From the NCBI GenBank assembly GCA_961205875.1, contig OY540809.1, positions 31,818,267 through 31,882,266 on the forward strand: a stretch of 64,000 bases of DNA. The letters run 5' to 3'. The translations under genes and the position numbers were made by a program. Position 1 is the first letter of the stretch; each line of letters opens with the position of its first letter. Below, in pieces: positions 34,970 through 46,727 of this stretch. The notes under the pieces are model-generated. The model saw only the letters and a program-made list of their open reading frames with translations. It did not search any database and had not been told where the DNA came from. The stretch comes from Sialis fuliginosa (lineage: Eukaryota > Arthropoda > Insecta > Megaloptera > Sialidae).

Positions 34970-36324
34970 GGCGAGCGGATTATCGAGTCTAGCTCGCTTA
35001 GAAATGACAGTAACCGACCAATCGACGTTCTAGTGGCTAAAAATGATTTTATTAAATTCTTTATATTTTTCTGAGAAAAAACATCTATATATACATGAAA
35101 TTTTTTTATGCGGTCCTTCAATAGGTACACACATTTTTTTGTTTAATAAATCTAAATCTGCATTAAAAAATCTGAAAAAATTATGTAAGCTTCATTGGAT
35201 TAAAATGAATATTTTTTGTCTCATAAACTTTTTTTAAAAATTAATAGTTTTGAAGATAAAAAATATTTATACTTTAAAAATAGCGAAAAATTTGTATATT
35301 TGTGATTTTTTTCTCGGAAACTAATTGTTCAATCAGAATAAATCAAAAACAAAAAGAATCAGCCAACTTTAAACTATAACTTTTTTTTTTTTTTTGATCA
35401 TTACTGTAATTAAATGTAAAAACTTCATTAGAGCCGAACTCACTCTTTGCGCCGTAAATCGATACCATGGCTTAATAATTGAAATAGGTATGTATTTAAA
35501 TACTGGGATGAAAGCATCAATAAAAACACTTTAGAATATTTTTATTGCACATTTATTTGTCACGATTATTTTCTTTATATTATACTTATCAGAACATCTA
35601 CAAAAAATATTTCTGTTCTTGTTGCGGAAAATTTCCTTGTACAGCTAAAACATGCTCTTGTTTGGATTTAGATTTAAAATGTTGTTCAGTTTGTAGATGT
35701 TCTGATAAGTGTAACAATAAAGAAAATAATTGTAACAAATAAATATGCAATAAAAATATTCTAAAGTGTTTTTATTGAAGCTTTCATCCCAGTATTTAAA
35801 TATTTCAATTATTAAACGAAAATTGTAGCCAGCCATGGTATTGATTTACGGCGCAAAGAGTGAGTTCGGCTCTAATGAAGTTTTTACATTTAATTACAAT
35901 AATAATCAAAATGAAAAAAAATCTAGTTATAGTTTAAAGTTGGCTGATTCTTTTTGTTTTTGTTTTATTCTGATTGAACAATTAGTTTCCGAGAAAAAAA
36001 TCACAAATATACGAATTTTTCGCTATTTTTAAAGTTAAAATATTTTTTATCTTAAAAACTATAGATTTAAAAAAAAAGTTTATGAGACAAAAAATGTTCA
36101 TTTTAATCCAATGAAGCTTACATAATTTTTTCAGAATTTTTAATGCAGATTTAGATTTATTAAACAAAAAAATGTGTGTACCTATTGAAGGACCGCATAA
36201 AAAAATATCATGTATATAGATGTTTTTTCTCAGAAAAATATAAAGAATTTAATAAAATCATTTTTAACCACTAGAACGTCGATTGGTCGGTTAGTGTACT
36301 CGAAATAGCTGTAATCCGCTCGCC
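34970..36324. mobile_element. TA-flanked foldback element carrying a cysteine-rich ORF
   Basis: The ends GGCGAGCGGATTA and its inverse are flanked by TA (34968-34969, 36325-36326). The arms of roughly 600 bp are inverted copies ('ccgaccaatcgacgttctag', 'gcggtccttcaataggta', 'agcttcattggattaaaatg', 'gattcttttt-tttttg', 'gcgccgtaaatc'). The centre, about 35590-35720, is unpaired and encodes the cysteine-rich protein. Retention of a frame in the only unpaired segment is notable. Confidence 0.85.
35545..35742 (+). CDS. Small cysteine-rich CXC/CRC-like protein (65 aa)
   Basis: A 65-residue frame. Residues 22-65 hold 13 cysteines in a 44-residue stretch, including CSCCGKFPCTAKTCSC and CCSVCRCSDKCNN. 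The spacing C-x-C-x6-C-x3-C-x-C-x3-C-x-N resembles the second half of the CXC (tesmin/TSO1-like) zinc-binding repeat, which occurs in chromatin proteins and at the ends of some transposon proteins. The first ~21 residues lie in the left inverted arm, so the true start or an upstream exon may differ. The frame ends at TAA (35740-35742). It could be the remnant of a transposase C terminus or a captured host domain. The family match is from memory, and zinc binding is inferred only. Confidence 0.5.
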   Translation: MHIYLSRLFSLYYTYQNIYKKYFCSCCGKFPCTAKTCSCLDLDLKCCSVCRCSDKCNNKENNCNK

Positions 36325-36329
36325 TATAA

Positions 36330-36810
36330 GTAATACATTAAAATTTAAAACTTAAAGTTAATGATATATCAATATTTTTACCTACATAAGTATTTTATTA
36401 TATTAATTTGTAATCATACATAAATATTAGAAGAATTTATTTAATTAATAATTAACATTGTCGTAATTTTAAATGATATTTTTTTAATTGTTGTTTGAAT
36501 TTGTACATCTGTACGATCTGTCTCTGTGATCTGAACATCGTGCATCTAAAAGTGACAAAGTTCATTCAATTTACAACTATATTTGATTTAAAAAAGGTTC
36601 ATCAATTTTAATACGAAATGTAGGTATATTAATAAATAAATATATAATTGTTAATTGTAATTAATTTTACAAAGGATTTACGAGACAAGCTAATAATATA
36701 GAGACACTTTGATGACTTTTTGAAAGACACGAGCATAAAAACCAAAAATGAAATTATTTTTAATATTCATAAAATGTTATTTCAAATCATGTAAGCCATG
36801 TAAGTATACA
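36330..36810. other. No gene seen
   Basis: AT-rich interior of the composite element between the nested foldback and the Helitron. Confidence 0.5.
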
Positions 36811-36812
36811 CA

Positions 36813-37314
36813 TCCATACTAATATTATAAATGCGAAAGTGTGTTTGTCTGTCTGTCTGTTTGTTACCTTTTCACGGCTAAACCGCTAAACCGATCATGA
36901 TGAAATTTGGCAGTGAGATAGCTTGCATCCCGAGGACGGACATAGGCTATTTTGTATCTTAAAAATTCAACCCCTAAGAAATTGCAAGGGGGAGGAAAAT
37001 TTTTAATTTTTTTTAGTAATTAATATTTTACCCCCCGTTACATATGAAGGGTTGTAAGTGGTTTTATTCAATCCGGCGGGAAAAATACCACGGGGGCGGG
37101 TGTTTTAGGAGGGAAACAACTTTCTATCTCTCATAGGAGCCGAGATATTTACTATTTTGTATAATGAAAGAAAGCAAAAAATAAGAAAAAATTAATATTT
37201 TACCCGCTGTCACATATGAAGGGTTGTAATTAGTTTCATTGTATCCGGCGGAAAAAATATCATGGGGATGGGGGTTTTGAAATCCACGCGAGCGAAGCCG
37301 CGGGTAGCAGCTAG
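36813..37314 (+). mobile_element. Non-autonomous Helitron
   Basis: Begins with TC after A (36812) in TCCATACTAATATTATAAAT, typical of lepidopteran Helitrons as I know them. It continues 'gcgaaagtgtgtttgtctgt', 'taaaccgatcatgatgaaat' and 'gaggacggacataggct'. It ends at CTAG before T (37315), with a GC hairpin just inside ('cgcgagcgaagccgcgg'). A-T insertion, a TC start and a CTRR end with a subterminal hairpin are the Helitron signature. The interior holds two tandem copies of the 'gatccggcgg' module shared with other elements. No Rep/helicase gene. Confidence 0.88.
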
Positions 37315-37892
37315 TGTATGGATATTTGTATATATGTACTATGTACATATAAATAAACAGGCTTGTTTCTAAAAATTATAAAAATATAAAACTACCACAA
37401 AATCTACATTATTATAAGCACAAATAATTATTAATTAAGTTACCATGTTTTTGAAAAATTATTATTAAAGCATCCCTAGCTGGTCGCAGTTTCAATGTCT
37501 TCATAACATTATATATTACTCCTTAAATAATACACAAAACAAATTTGACATTTACGCGTGAGTTGTAGGTAACAATATTTCCACAAATAACAGCTGTCAC
37601 CTATGACTATGGCTGCAACAATTTATTGTAATTACCACGTGACCAAGTAAATATTTATTCCTTGCAAAAAGATCGGAATAAATTTAATGGTATAATATAG
37701 TGATATTTATAGTGAATTTGTTATTTTTATTCCGTTTTTAGTAATTTTTCGTTCCAAATGTTGAACTAGTCGACATCAGAAAGAGAAGAACTTATCTGTA
37801 GCAAGTGAAACAAAAATACTATTTTTACTACCTAGTACTGTCGCTATTTATTCATCGAGTAAACTTATCTGCCTTTTATAATACCGGCCCTA

Positions 37893-38617
37893 GGTTGTTT
37901 ATTCTATGATCTTTTTTAATCGAAGGTTATGATACTCAATATATATAATAGTTAGTTTATAACATGACAAAAGTATAAAGTTAAGTACATGTAATTAAGA
38001 AAATATTTGCCATTATTTGCTCAGCCCTGAAAACAAACGAATTTTGTATAGTGTGTATCAATATTTAACTGTCATTGTTATAACATATGACAAATTGAAT
38101 CAAAAATACATTTTTGGAAGTTTGCACAAGGAACGATAAATTTTATATTGTAGGTATAGTATATATTGACAGGTTAGGGAAAATAAGTTTTTACTCGTAT
38201 ATGGTTTTTATGATATTTATTACAGTTTAATACGTTTTTACAAAAAAATAACACCATACTAAAATTTTCAGTGAATTATTATTCATATTTTCTAAATTAA
38301 CACATAGGTGTAACGTTTCACAGTTTATGTATAAATAATTGGTAAAGTAAATATTTTTATTTAAGAAGCAACTAAGGGCAAGAAAACAGTTATATTAGTA
38401 TACATTTTCGCGGTTGTTCAAACTTGTACTTTTGTTGCATTTTCAACCAATAAAAGTTTTAAAATAAAATAGTATAAAAAAATCTTTTTATTTTCGGGTA
38501 AATAATCGGCTTGATATCATTAGAAAGCTCAAGCTATTATTTTTATTAAAATGTATACTAACAATAAGTATATTTTTCATATAAAATATTTATATTTAAT
38601 ACGTTTGGGGTTAAATG
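37893..38617. other. No gene seen
   Basis: AT-rich, without long frames or detected repeats. Confidence 0.5.
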
Positions 38618-38619
38618 TA

Positions 38620-38837
38620 CACTGAAAAAAATATCGTTCATTAATATTATGAAACGCATTCAACAACCATAAATTCATAGTAATAATGAAGAAATACTTC
38701 ATATTAAGTAAAAATTCATTAAAAGTAAAAAAAGTTATAAATTTTTACTTTAATATAAAGTATTTCTTCATTATTACTATGAATTCATGGTTGTTTAAAA
38801 CGTTTCATATTATTAATGAACGATATTTCTTTCAGTG
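38620..38837. mobile_element. TA-flanked palindromic MITE (218 bp)
   Basis: The ends CACTGAAAAAAATATCG and its inverse (with one change) are next to TA (38618-38619, 38838-38839). The arms of about 100 bp pair almost fully ('tcattaatattatgaaacg', 'aataatgaagaaatactt'). TA target and size suggest a Tc1/mariner-type MITE. The frame at 38686-38901 is incidental. Confidence 0.85.
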
Positions 38838-39279
38838 TAAGTATCTCTACCCTATAGATTATTTCAAAACTCAACATCATAAAATCGTGTACAATTTATA
38901 AACTTGGCATTTTATTAATTGATTTACGTACCAAAAAGTTTTATTCAATGTACCACCGGTTGAGAATCACTGGCTTAAAGTATACAAAAATAAAGGTTAA
39001 AAAGTGACAAGTATAGTTTCAAAGTACGTACGATTAACCTAGGTTAGTTATAGCTTTTGTGAATAAATGAATGTTCATACATATATTCGAATTTCAAACT
39101 AGAGTTGAAATGAAATTAACTAACATGACTTCCTGTGGATAAATTAATATTCATTAACCGTATTCATTCTAAAATTAAGTTCCTAAATCGATTTTATGCG
39201 AATAAAAATATTTAAATATTTATTCAAACAAAACGATGATTTTTACGTACCTATATACCTTTTTTTTTTTATAGACTTT

Positions 39280-39650
39280 CAAGTGGTTTATTTCCAAAAT
39301 AATGAAATTTGAGAGAAAATGTTTCGGACAAGAGTTTCATGGTTTTGAGGGGGCTAAATATTAACAATATGGCTTGACTGAAAAGGTCACCTTAATTCAA
39401 ATTTTTTTTCAAATCTAAACCTATAGTTTTTATTGCAGATTCGTGATTTACGAGGAAAAATAAACAACTTTTACCTGATATGGATCTTGGCTTCTGGGTG
39501 TAAGCCGGCTCTTCTAAAAGTGCACTTTTAGAAAAGCCCTGAAGATGTCCACTGCAATACACTCAGAAGCCAAGATCCATATCAAGATCACCGCGGAAGC
39601 CTCAAGATTTGTATAACTTTTACCTGAAACATTTTTTCTGAAAATGTACG
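39280..39650 (+). repeat. Half copy of the 8.64-9.30 kb palindrome, interrupted
   Basis: 'acaagagtttcatggtttt', 'cttgactgaaaaggtcacc', 'ttgcagattcgtgattta' and 'aaacaacttttacctga' parallel 8700-8890 (for example 'ttttgcagaaaaaaagaaac'). It is interrupted at 39479-39614 by the hairpin repeat. Confidence 0.6.
39479..39614. mobile_element. Hairpin repeat copy 3 with 13-bp target duplication
   Basis: A 136-bp insertion flanked by exact aacttttacctga (39466-39478 and 39615-39627). It contains 'ggatcttggcttctgggtgt' and its inverse around a hairpin 'gctcttctaaaagtgcactttt', then 'gaagatgtccactgcaata'. The 8.8-kb relative of the host sequence has no insertion at the matching place, which fixes the limits. 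A 13-bp duplication is longer than usual for DNA-transposon MITEs and fits target-primed integration equally well. The class is therefore uncertain. Confidence 0.8.
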
Positions 39651-39721
39651 AATATGTCTGTCACAGCCTTCTGGTTACTGAACGGTTTGACCTAGAAAGC
39701 TGAATTTGGCATATATATGTT

Positions 39722-39812
39722 GCCGGCAATGTATGTAATTCAGGCATTCTATAAAATTCCTAGGAATTCTATAGAATGCCAAAATAATATTAGGAAATGT
39801 ATGAAATAAAAG
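39722..39812. repeat. 'ggcattctatagaatgcc' palindromic repeat, copy 2
   Basis: 'gttgccggcaatgtatg', 'caggcattctataaaattcc' and 'taggaattctatagaatgcc', as at 23075-23215. Confidence 0.6.
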
Positions 39813-39829
39813 ACAAAATGATATTAATA

Positions 39830-40740
39830 AAGCAGATAGGTATTATTTAATTAATTTTAAAAAGTCCAAAATCATATTATGTAAGATTTAGGTCTTTCAT
39901 TGTTAAAATAACAAAACCACATAAATAATAGTATAACATTTGATATTTATTATAATAAATAAAATAAAATATTAGTTCAGACGCATATTAAGTATGATTT
40001 AAAATTATTAAAATAAAAAATAAAAACCTTAGATATTATTTAAACATTCAATAACATATTAGTCCAGACGTGTATTAAGTAAGATTTAAGGCCCTTACTG
40101 TTAAAATAACAATTTCACAGAAACAATATTGGAAACTTAAATATTATATAATCAATTCAGTCAAATATTTGTCCGGGTACGTATTAAGTGAGATTTTGGG
40201 CCCTAAACGGTAAAAAAGCATATTTACAAAAACAAATCCATAAACACTAAATATTATGTAATCAACTAAAATTAATATTAGACCAGGCGCGTATTAAGTA
40301 ATACTTAAGGCCCTTATTGTAAAATTAACAAATTCACATGAACATTGTATAAAACTTAGATATAATTTATCGGAAAAAATAGTCTTAAAACGTTTTAAGT
40401 AAGATTTAAAGACCTTAATATTAAAATTACAAATTTATTGAAATAATATTGGAATCTAAAATTTTATTTAATCTGTGTTATTTAATCACGTACTAAGTGG
40501 AATTTGGGGCGCTGAACGTTAAAATAAAAAACGTTAAAAAAATAAAAGAACATATTTTCAGGAAAAAAATCATAAACTTTAGATATTATGTAATCTACTA
40601 AATTAAATATTAGCTCAGACGCGTATTATTTTATATTTAAAACCCTTATAGTAAAAATAACAAATGCACATAAACATTTAAATCAAATATTTTATATTTT
40701 AATATTAAATAAAATATAATTCCAAATTCATATTAAGTAG
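39830..40740 (+). repeat. Diverged tandem array, about 105-120 bp unit, about 8 copies
   Basis: The core 'gcgtattaagtaagatttaa', 'ggcccttattgttaaaataa', 'caaattcacataaaca' recurs near 39985, 40070, 40180, 40290, 40395, 40490, 40620 and 40730. The same core appears inside the CCCGGG elements (61095-61145, and inverted near 3140-3260 and 3520-3655), so the array is related to their interior. Confidence 0.8.
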
Positions 40741-41510
40741 GGTCTTTAAATAGATCTCATAAAATGAAATAAAAAATGTTATATGACATTTAGATTTTAA
40801 CCCTTCAGTCACGATATATTTGCGTTCAAAGTCGTGATCAGAGCGTCCCCTCCCTCTATTTTCTAAACTATCAATATAAAAAATCTGAAAAAATTCGAGA
40901 ATGTAGCTTTTAATTAGTACTTTCACTGAAAATTATAACGAACACTGTCAAAAAAATTTTTAGAACCCCCTCCCATAGACTGAAAAGTGAACTCACATTT
41001 TTTTTTTGTCATTAAATAGGTCTCCTAAAATGCGACAAAAAATGTTAAATGACCTTTTGATTTTAACCCTTCAGTAACGATATATTTGCATTTAAATGTC
41101 GTTATCAGAGCGTCGCCTCCCCCCTAATTTATAAACTATTAATTCAAAAAATATGAAAAAAATTCAGAATATAGCTTTTCATTAGTACTTTTACTGAAAA
41201 TTATAACTAACACTGTCAAAATTATTTTGGACCCCCTCCCATAGACTGAAAATTGTACTCAAAATTTTTGCACTTACCCCATTGAGTGGGGTATCTTTAG
41301 ATAGGTCTCTTAAAATGCAACAAAAAATGTTATATGACCTTTTGATTGTAACCCTCTAGTCACGATATATTTGCTTTTAAATGTGGTTATCAGAGCGCTC
41401 CACCCTTCTACTTTCTAAACTTTCGATGCAAAAAATCTAAAAAAAAATCCAGAATGTGGCTTTTAGTTAGTACTTTCAATGAAAATAATAACGAACACTG
41501 TAGTTAGAAT
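40741..41510 (+). repeat. Tandem array, about 270-285 bp unit, 3 copies
   Basis: Units start at 'aaatagatctcataaaatg' (40747), 'aaataggtctcctaaaatg' (41014) and 'agataggtctcttaaaatg' (41299). Each has 'cccttcagtcacgatatat', 'tcagagcgtc', 'tttctaaactat', 'gcttttaattagtacttt' and 'cccctcccatagactgaaaa'. The minus-strand frame 40705-40926 is part of it. Confidence 0.85.
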
Positions 41511-41584
41511 AGTTAAAATAATAATAAATAAAAAAATAAATAAAAAAATTTGAAATAACTCTTGTTTATAAATCGTAATGACTA

Positions 41585-41840
41585 CGAAAACCTATCATGT
41601 GCGTGCCCAACATGCACTGATTTGGACTTTTTTTTTATTTGAAAGGGTATACTCCCAAAGTGATCCCATATAAATTTCATCAGAACCTGACCATGAACTT
41701 CGAGGGTAGGCACTCAAAAAGGGGAAAATATAAAACTTTTAAAAATGAATAAAACCGACTTAAAAACTCTAAAAACACTGAAAAGTATACCTAATAATTA
41801 AATTTAACATTTTTTTATGTCGGTGCCAAGTCAATAAAAA
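41585..41840 (+). repeat. 'gtcggtgccaagtc' insect repeat
   Basis: 'aaaaccgacttaaaaactc', 'gaaaagtatacc' and 'ttatgtcggtgccaagtc', with an upstream 'catataaatttcatcagaac', form a pattern I associate with lepidopteran retroposon tails. No coding frame. Confidence 0.45.
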
Positions 41841-42630
41841 GCTTTTTAATAAAATGAAAAAGAAAACCGATTTCAAAAACTTAAATTTAATTATTATTTA
41901 TTTATACTTTACAGTGCTTTTGGGTTTTTATTGAAAAGTTTTTACAATTGTTTAATGATAAAGAAGATCTTATCTTATAAAATAAAATGTTAACTTCTAA
42001 TTTATTAATGATTTTTATGTCAGAATTATTCACATATAATTAAATTGGATCATTTTTAGGATTGATATTTTTAATTAAAATCTTTAAAATAAATAATAAA
42101 AAGTTTTCATCTAAAAGGATTGATGAAAATCAAATATAATTCCTCCCCCCCTTAAAACTTTTTTTGATAAAATGATAGGTACTTCATTTCTTCTTAATCT
42201 CAAATATGACGTTTGTACAAAAAAACACTTTTCTAAAGTTTTATTACAGTTGGCAAACAATTCGTAAATCATCGTTTATACGATTCTAAAATATTTTGAA
42301 AAGTTTAGTTTTGTTAAATTGCTCTCATTAGTAATCGTTAGATACTGTTGGCTATGCAACTGAATGTACACAGCTCCGTTTAATGGAGAGGTTTGTTCAA
42401 CGCTATTTAATTATATTTGACTGATATCTCTCTGTTTTTACGTAGTTTAGATAATTACGACGCATTATATATGTATATATTACTCAAATGGCTCGCTATG
42501 TTGCAATTGGACCGCAATATCCATTAATTGTTATATTTGTGGTACTTAATTTTCTCTGATTTCGTTATATTACACTTGGAATAATATCATGAAAATGTAA
42601 TTGTATTTAAAAAAATTAAATAATATTTGT
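41841..42630. other. No gene seen
   Basis: AT-rich, with no long frames, palindromes or tandem structure found. Confidence 0.5.
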
Positions 42631-42734
42631 TTATAATTAGGGCTGCACAACGAGACGAAAGTACGTTAAATTCTGACGAGCGAGACTGTCTGAAATTTTC
42701 ACGAGACGATATTAACTTTATTTTATTTTTAATA

Positions 42735-43780
42735 CTAGTTGTGCCCGCACGCTTCACTCGCTGGACTACGGAATTATTGTTTAGAATTTTTGAAAAAATA
42801 GTTGAATTCAGGGCCGCCGAGAGCCAAACTGGGCCCCGATACAACATGTCACGCAGGGTCTCTCTATGATGGATTCATATTTTTCCAGAAGTCTTTCGAT
42901 AAAATGATATGCCCAGTGCCCAGTCCACATGTAAACTTCAAATTTGATTTATTTGCTCAAATTTAAATCATTTTGGTCGATTTTTTTTTATCAGAATGTG
43001 AGGGGCAGGGTTCATGGAGCCCTAATGTTAAATATTTCTCCATACGGATTGTTCTATATTTATGTATCTTTATTTTCTTTAGGTTAAATGAAATTTTCAG
43101 AAGATTATCTACACTATCTTCCGTTTTTTTGTGATAACTATGTATGTATATTGTCTCTAACAAGGAACCTGTCGTGTTAAATTTCTATCGGTCTTTAATC
43201 ATGGCGAAAATTTTATAGCTGTCATCAATAGAACTATTTATAAATTTCTTCATTCAAATAATTTTCAATATTATTATTTAGTTATATTTTTTTAAATAAT
43301 GGATTTAGCCAGGGCCCCAATGATTTGTATCGCTTGCATCGCCCTCTTGTCGGCTCTGGTTGAATAAAATACAAAAACGATTAGTTAGTAATGTAATAAT
43401 AACTAATCAAAACCTAAATTACCTAATAAAAACGAATCAGAACAAAAAGTACAAATAATATTAAATTTGTTCTATTTATATTTGATCAAAACACAACAGC
43501 CAAGCCGAGGGAATCCCTCTGCCCCGCTGCCGTCTTTAGATCGCGTGTTGTCAATAATATTTTTTACCGTTAAAACTTATTTAAAGTTATTTCCTAAACT
43601 AAAAGACGAAATTGTATGCTGTAAAGGGCAAATTATATTAAGTACTTGTGACAATGAAATCATTTATTTCGATAAGGATTAATGTTTTGCAGGTAATAAA
43701 TAAGTGGTTCTCGAGTTATAAGCGCACTAACGGACAAACAGACAGAGGCACGTTTAGCTTTATATTTTTAATATTATAAA
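42735..43780 (-). mobile_element. Non-autonomous Helitron, minus strand, interrupted
   Basis: On the minus strand the 3' end is a GC-rich hairpin region ('agcgagtgaagcgtgcgggc') followed by 'acaa' and CTAG. The upstream part contains 'gtttgtccgttagtgcgctt' and 'aactcgagaaccact', a layout seen in lepidopteran Helitrons. The 5' TC end is not precisely placed (about 43780). A hAT MITE at 42809-43358 splits it. The frame at 42627-42869 is incidental. Confidence 0.6.
42809..43358. mobile_element. hAT-like MITE (550 bp), 8-bp target duplication
   Basis: The ends CAGGGCCGCCGAGAGCC and, in reverse complement, CAGAGCCGACAAGAGGG. The flanks are gttgaatt (42801-42808) and gttgaata (43359-43366), one mismatch. 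It is nested in the minus-strand Helitron. No gene. Confidence 0.75.
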
Positions 43781-44339
43781 TTATAAGTCTCGCCGAAAGT
43801 TTCGGCTTTAAAAGATTACACAGACAGGCACACACAAAAAGGTAAATAACTTTTTCGGAAACAATTATATTTTTATGTATTTTGACGCGCTGAATCCGAA
43901 TTTAAGGTCAAAATAGCACCTTTTTCGATTTATTTTGAACATAATCTTGAAAAATCCAATTTGGTTTTTCGAGTTTTTTTTTTTATTTGCCTTTTTTGTG
44001 TCGCTGTGTTATTATTTATTAATAGATATTTACTATTAGATATTAATTTTTAAATCAATACCTAATTATCATAAAATATAAAATATATAATATTCAAATT
44101 TCTTTGTTTTCTACTTATTACACATAGTTCAGGAAACTTGTGCAAAAGTTCCAAATAATTCCAATAGTTCAGGGATTTTTCATGGATTTAGAGATAGTTG
44201 TGAGGAGTATTTTCTGAAAAGTCTCCATTCCTAGGTGTTGAGCAAACTATTCTAAATTTACAGTTAAACATTAAAAATATATATAATTCCATCTTGTACC
44301 ACAAATATAACCTACTTTGCGGGCCCAAATTAAAAAAAT

Positions 44340-45555
44340 ATGTTATTTTTGTCTGTGCGCAATTTAATTTCGCGTCATTTGAGCCTAATTGCAAATTTGT
44401 ACTATGTACCATACAGGAGATATGTTTTTTTTTAATTCCAAACTTAGAAAAATTGTTGGTTAAAACAGTAGTAGTCAGAGTAACGAACAATTTCATAAAT
44501 AGTCCAGTAATTTTAGATATAAATGTACTCAATCTGGGAAAAAAATAGCAGTTAGCTGAATTTTTGTATACACCTTCGTTACAGTGTTATAAATAACGTG
44601 TAAAAAGTCCCCAACGATATCGTGTCGGCGTTGCGAGATATTGAAGGTCTAACGTGACGAAAAACAGTTATTAACGAATATCTCGCTTCCTATTACTCGG
44701 AGGTCAATAAGGGCTATTATATAAATGGTGTGTTATAAAATTCTTAAGAAAAAAGGTTCTTTCTATTTTTAAAAAGAAACAACCGTTCTCGTTGTAGAGC
44801 GCGGAGAAAGTATGGCTATATACATATTTGCATACGGTATGTCGCACTCTATGGCAATTGACTATTTTCATATGACTATTTGTACGTGAAAAAATTACAG
44901 GACAAAAATTAAAGAGTAGCAAATAATCTATAAGGTGTGTCATTCGGATATATTAAAAAAACATTTTTAATCAATTTTAATCACATTTAGTAGAACTACA
45001 AACATAACGATTTATGAAAATTTACCATTCTTGTTCAATTTTGTGTTCAAAATCCACACCTAAGCTTTTTCAAAGTTATTTAATGGTTCTACTAAAGTAA
45101 GCTTAGGACATATTGAGTAGAAAAGAGAGAAAAAATGTGTTAAATTGACCTGCATTTAACAATAGTCAAAAATTAAAAAATCGAAAAAAAAATTATTTTA
45201 TTATAAAATGCACCCTTTTTAAAATTTTATGTGTACTTATGTTATAAATATGACTAAACAGTAAAATTATAAATATTTTTAGGCTACAAACATGTTGTCC
45301 GTGCGATTCTTTTTTATAATATTATAATTTTAAAACATTCGATTTTAAATAATTACGCTTTGTAAAAACAAGTTTGTAAGTTCTTTAGTTAAGAATCTTA
45401 AGGAAACCTACCAAAACGTACCTTAAAAAAATCACTAAAAACCAAAACTAATAATATCGATATAATTTTTTGCTCTACACTTACAATTAGATACATATAT
45501 AGGGATATTTGTGAAAATATTCATCTATGTATTAAAATAAAATAATGTAATAACA
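44340..45555 (+). repeat. Direct duplication inside the hAT-like composite, unit 1
   Basis: Segments 44360-44420 and 45340-45540, continuing at 46732-46830, match 47742-47810 and 48625-48900 in the same order and direction ('taattgcaaattt', 'actatgtacc', 'cattcgattttaaa', 'gttctttagtt'). The palindromic element 45560-46727 interrupts this unit. Overlapping frames at 44188-44548 on both strands are not coding-like. Confidence 0.6.
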
Positions 45556-45559
45556 TATA

Positions 45560-46727
45560 CCGGGTGTTCCAGACCACCCGTCCACTATGTTTTACGCCCA
45601 AACTATTGAAGATAGAGTTTTATGATAAAAAATTTACTATATATATCGATCCTAAAGAATTTCAGAAAAATGTTTTCAACCCCCTAAAACTCCTCCTTGG
45701 GGGGTAGTCTGAGGGGTACATGCCCATTTCTCAGTAAAATCAAATGGAATGGTATATCCAAAAGTAGATAATTTTAAAGATCTTAAAAAAGTAAGAAACT
45801 TTTGTAAAAAAAAATTTTTATACATTCAATTGTTTAGAAAATATGGCGACTTGATCCTAAATTTTAGGGTTTTACTAAAATTGCTCTAGTTTCGTTAAAT
45901 ATTAATGAAATTTTATTTTTAAAATTTGTTTTGAAAGTAGAAATAATGAACTTTCTAATGATGTATGATTATTTGAGATTTGGATAATTTAAAGTTAAAA
46001 AATTCAAAACTTCAATTAGGAATAATTCAAAAATTTTAAATGGAATGGTATATCAATTAGTACTTTATCTTAAAAAATATATTTAAATTAACAACTTTTG
46101 TTAAGAAAATTATAAATTTTATTTTAAAAAAATAAAAAAATATATAATTTTAAATTTAAAATTTTCTTATCAAAAGTTGTTAATTTTAATATATTTTGTA
46201 AGATAAAGTACTAATTGATATATCATTCTATTTAAAATTTTTGAATTATCCCCAATTGAAGTTTTGCATTTTTGATATGTCGCGTATGACATTTTAAATT
46301 ATCCAAATCTCAAATAATCATACATCATTAGAAAGTTCGTTATTTCTATTTTCAAAACAAATTTTAAAAATAAAATTTCATTAACATTTAACGAAACTAG
46401 AGCAATTTTAGTAAAACCCTAAAATTTAAGATCAAGTCGCCATATTTTCTAAACAATTGAATGTATGAAAAAAATTTTTTTACAAAAGTTTCTTACTTTT
46501 TTATGATCTTTAAAATTATCTACTTTTGGATATACCGTTCCATTTGATTTTGCTGAGAAACGGGCATGTACCCCTCAAACTACCCCCCAAAGAGGAGTTT
46601 TAGGGGGTTGAAAACATTTTCCTGAAATTCTTTAGGGTCGATATATATAGTAAATTTTTTATCATAATACTCTATCTTCAATAGTTTAAGCGTAAAACAT
46701 AGTGGACGGGTGGTCTGGAACACCCGG
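45560..46727. mobile_element. Palindromic CCGGGTGTTCC element, TATA target
   Basis: Nearly perfect inverted arms of about 580 bp, centre near 46145, starting CCGGGTGTTCCAGACCACCC. TATA is at 45556-45559 and 46728-46731. The second unit of the host duplication has the empty site (atatgtataagtatca, near 48828). Other members: 52357-55933, with an internal fragment at 58205-58380. The arms carry 'gatatgtcgcgtatgac' on one side. Non-coding. Confidence 0.9.

Larger units (their letters stand above)
33009..37890. mobile_element. TA-flanked composite element with GGGCC-GGTATTATAAAAG ends
   Basis: The left end GGGCCCGGTATTATAAAAG and the reverse complement of the right end GGGCCGGTATTATAAAAG differ by one inserted base and continue into 'CAGAT'. 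Both are next to TA (33007-33008, 37891-37892). The 4.9-kb span holds a nested foldback (34970-36324), a Helitron (36813-37314) and a Helitron-like fragment. No transposase is seen. With short ends and such a span, chance pairing of two separate copies is possible. Confidence 0.6.

Noticed and set aside
42587..42869. Overlapping frames on both strands at the hAT-like element end
   Set aside because: They run through the hAT terminus, the Helitron end and the nested MITE, so they cannot be one gene.
44188..44548. Two overlapping frames on opposite strands (114 and 84 residues)
   Set aside because: Mirror-frame effect inside a duplicated, diverged repeat; no domain, and the direct counterpart near 47.8 kb does not keep the frame as far as I can see.
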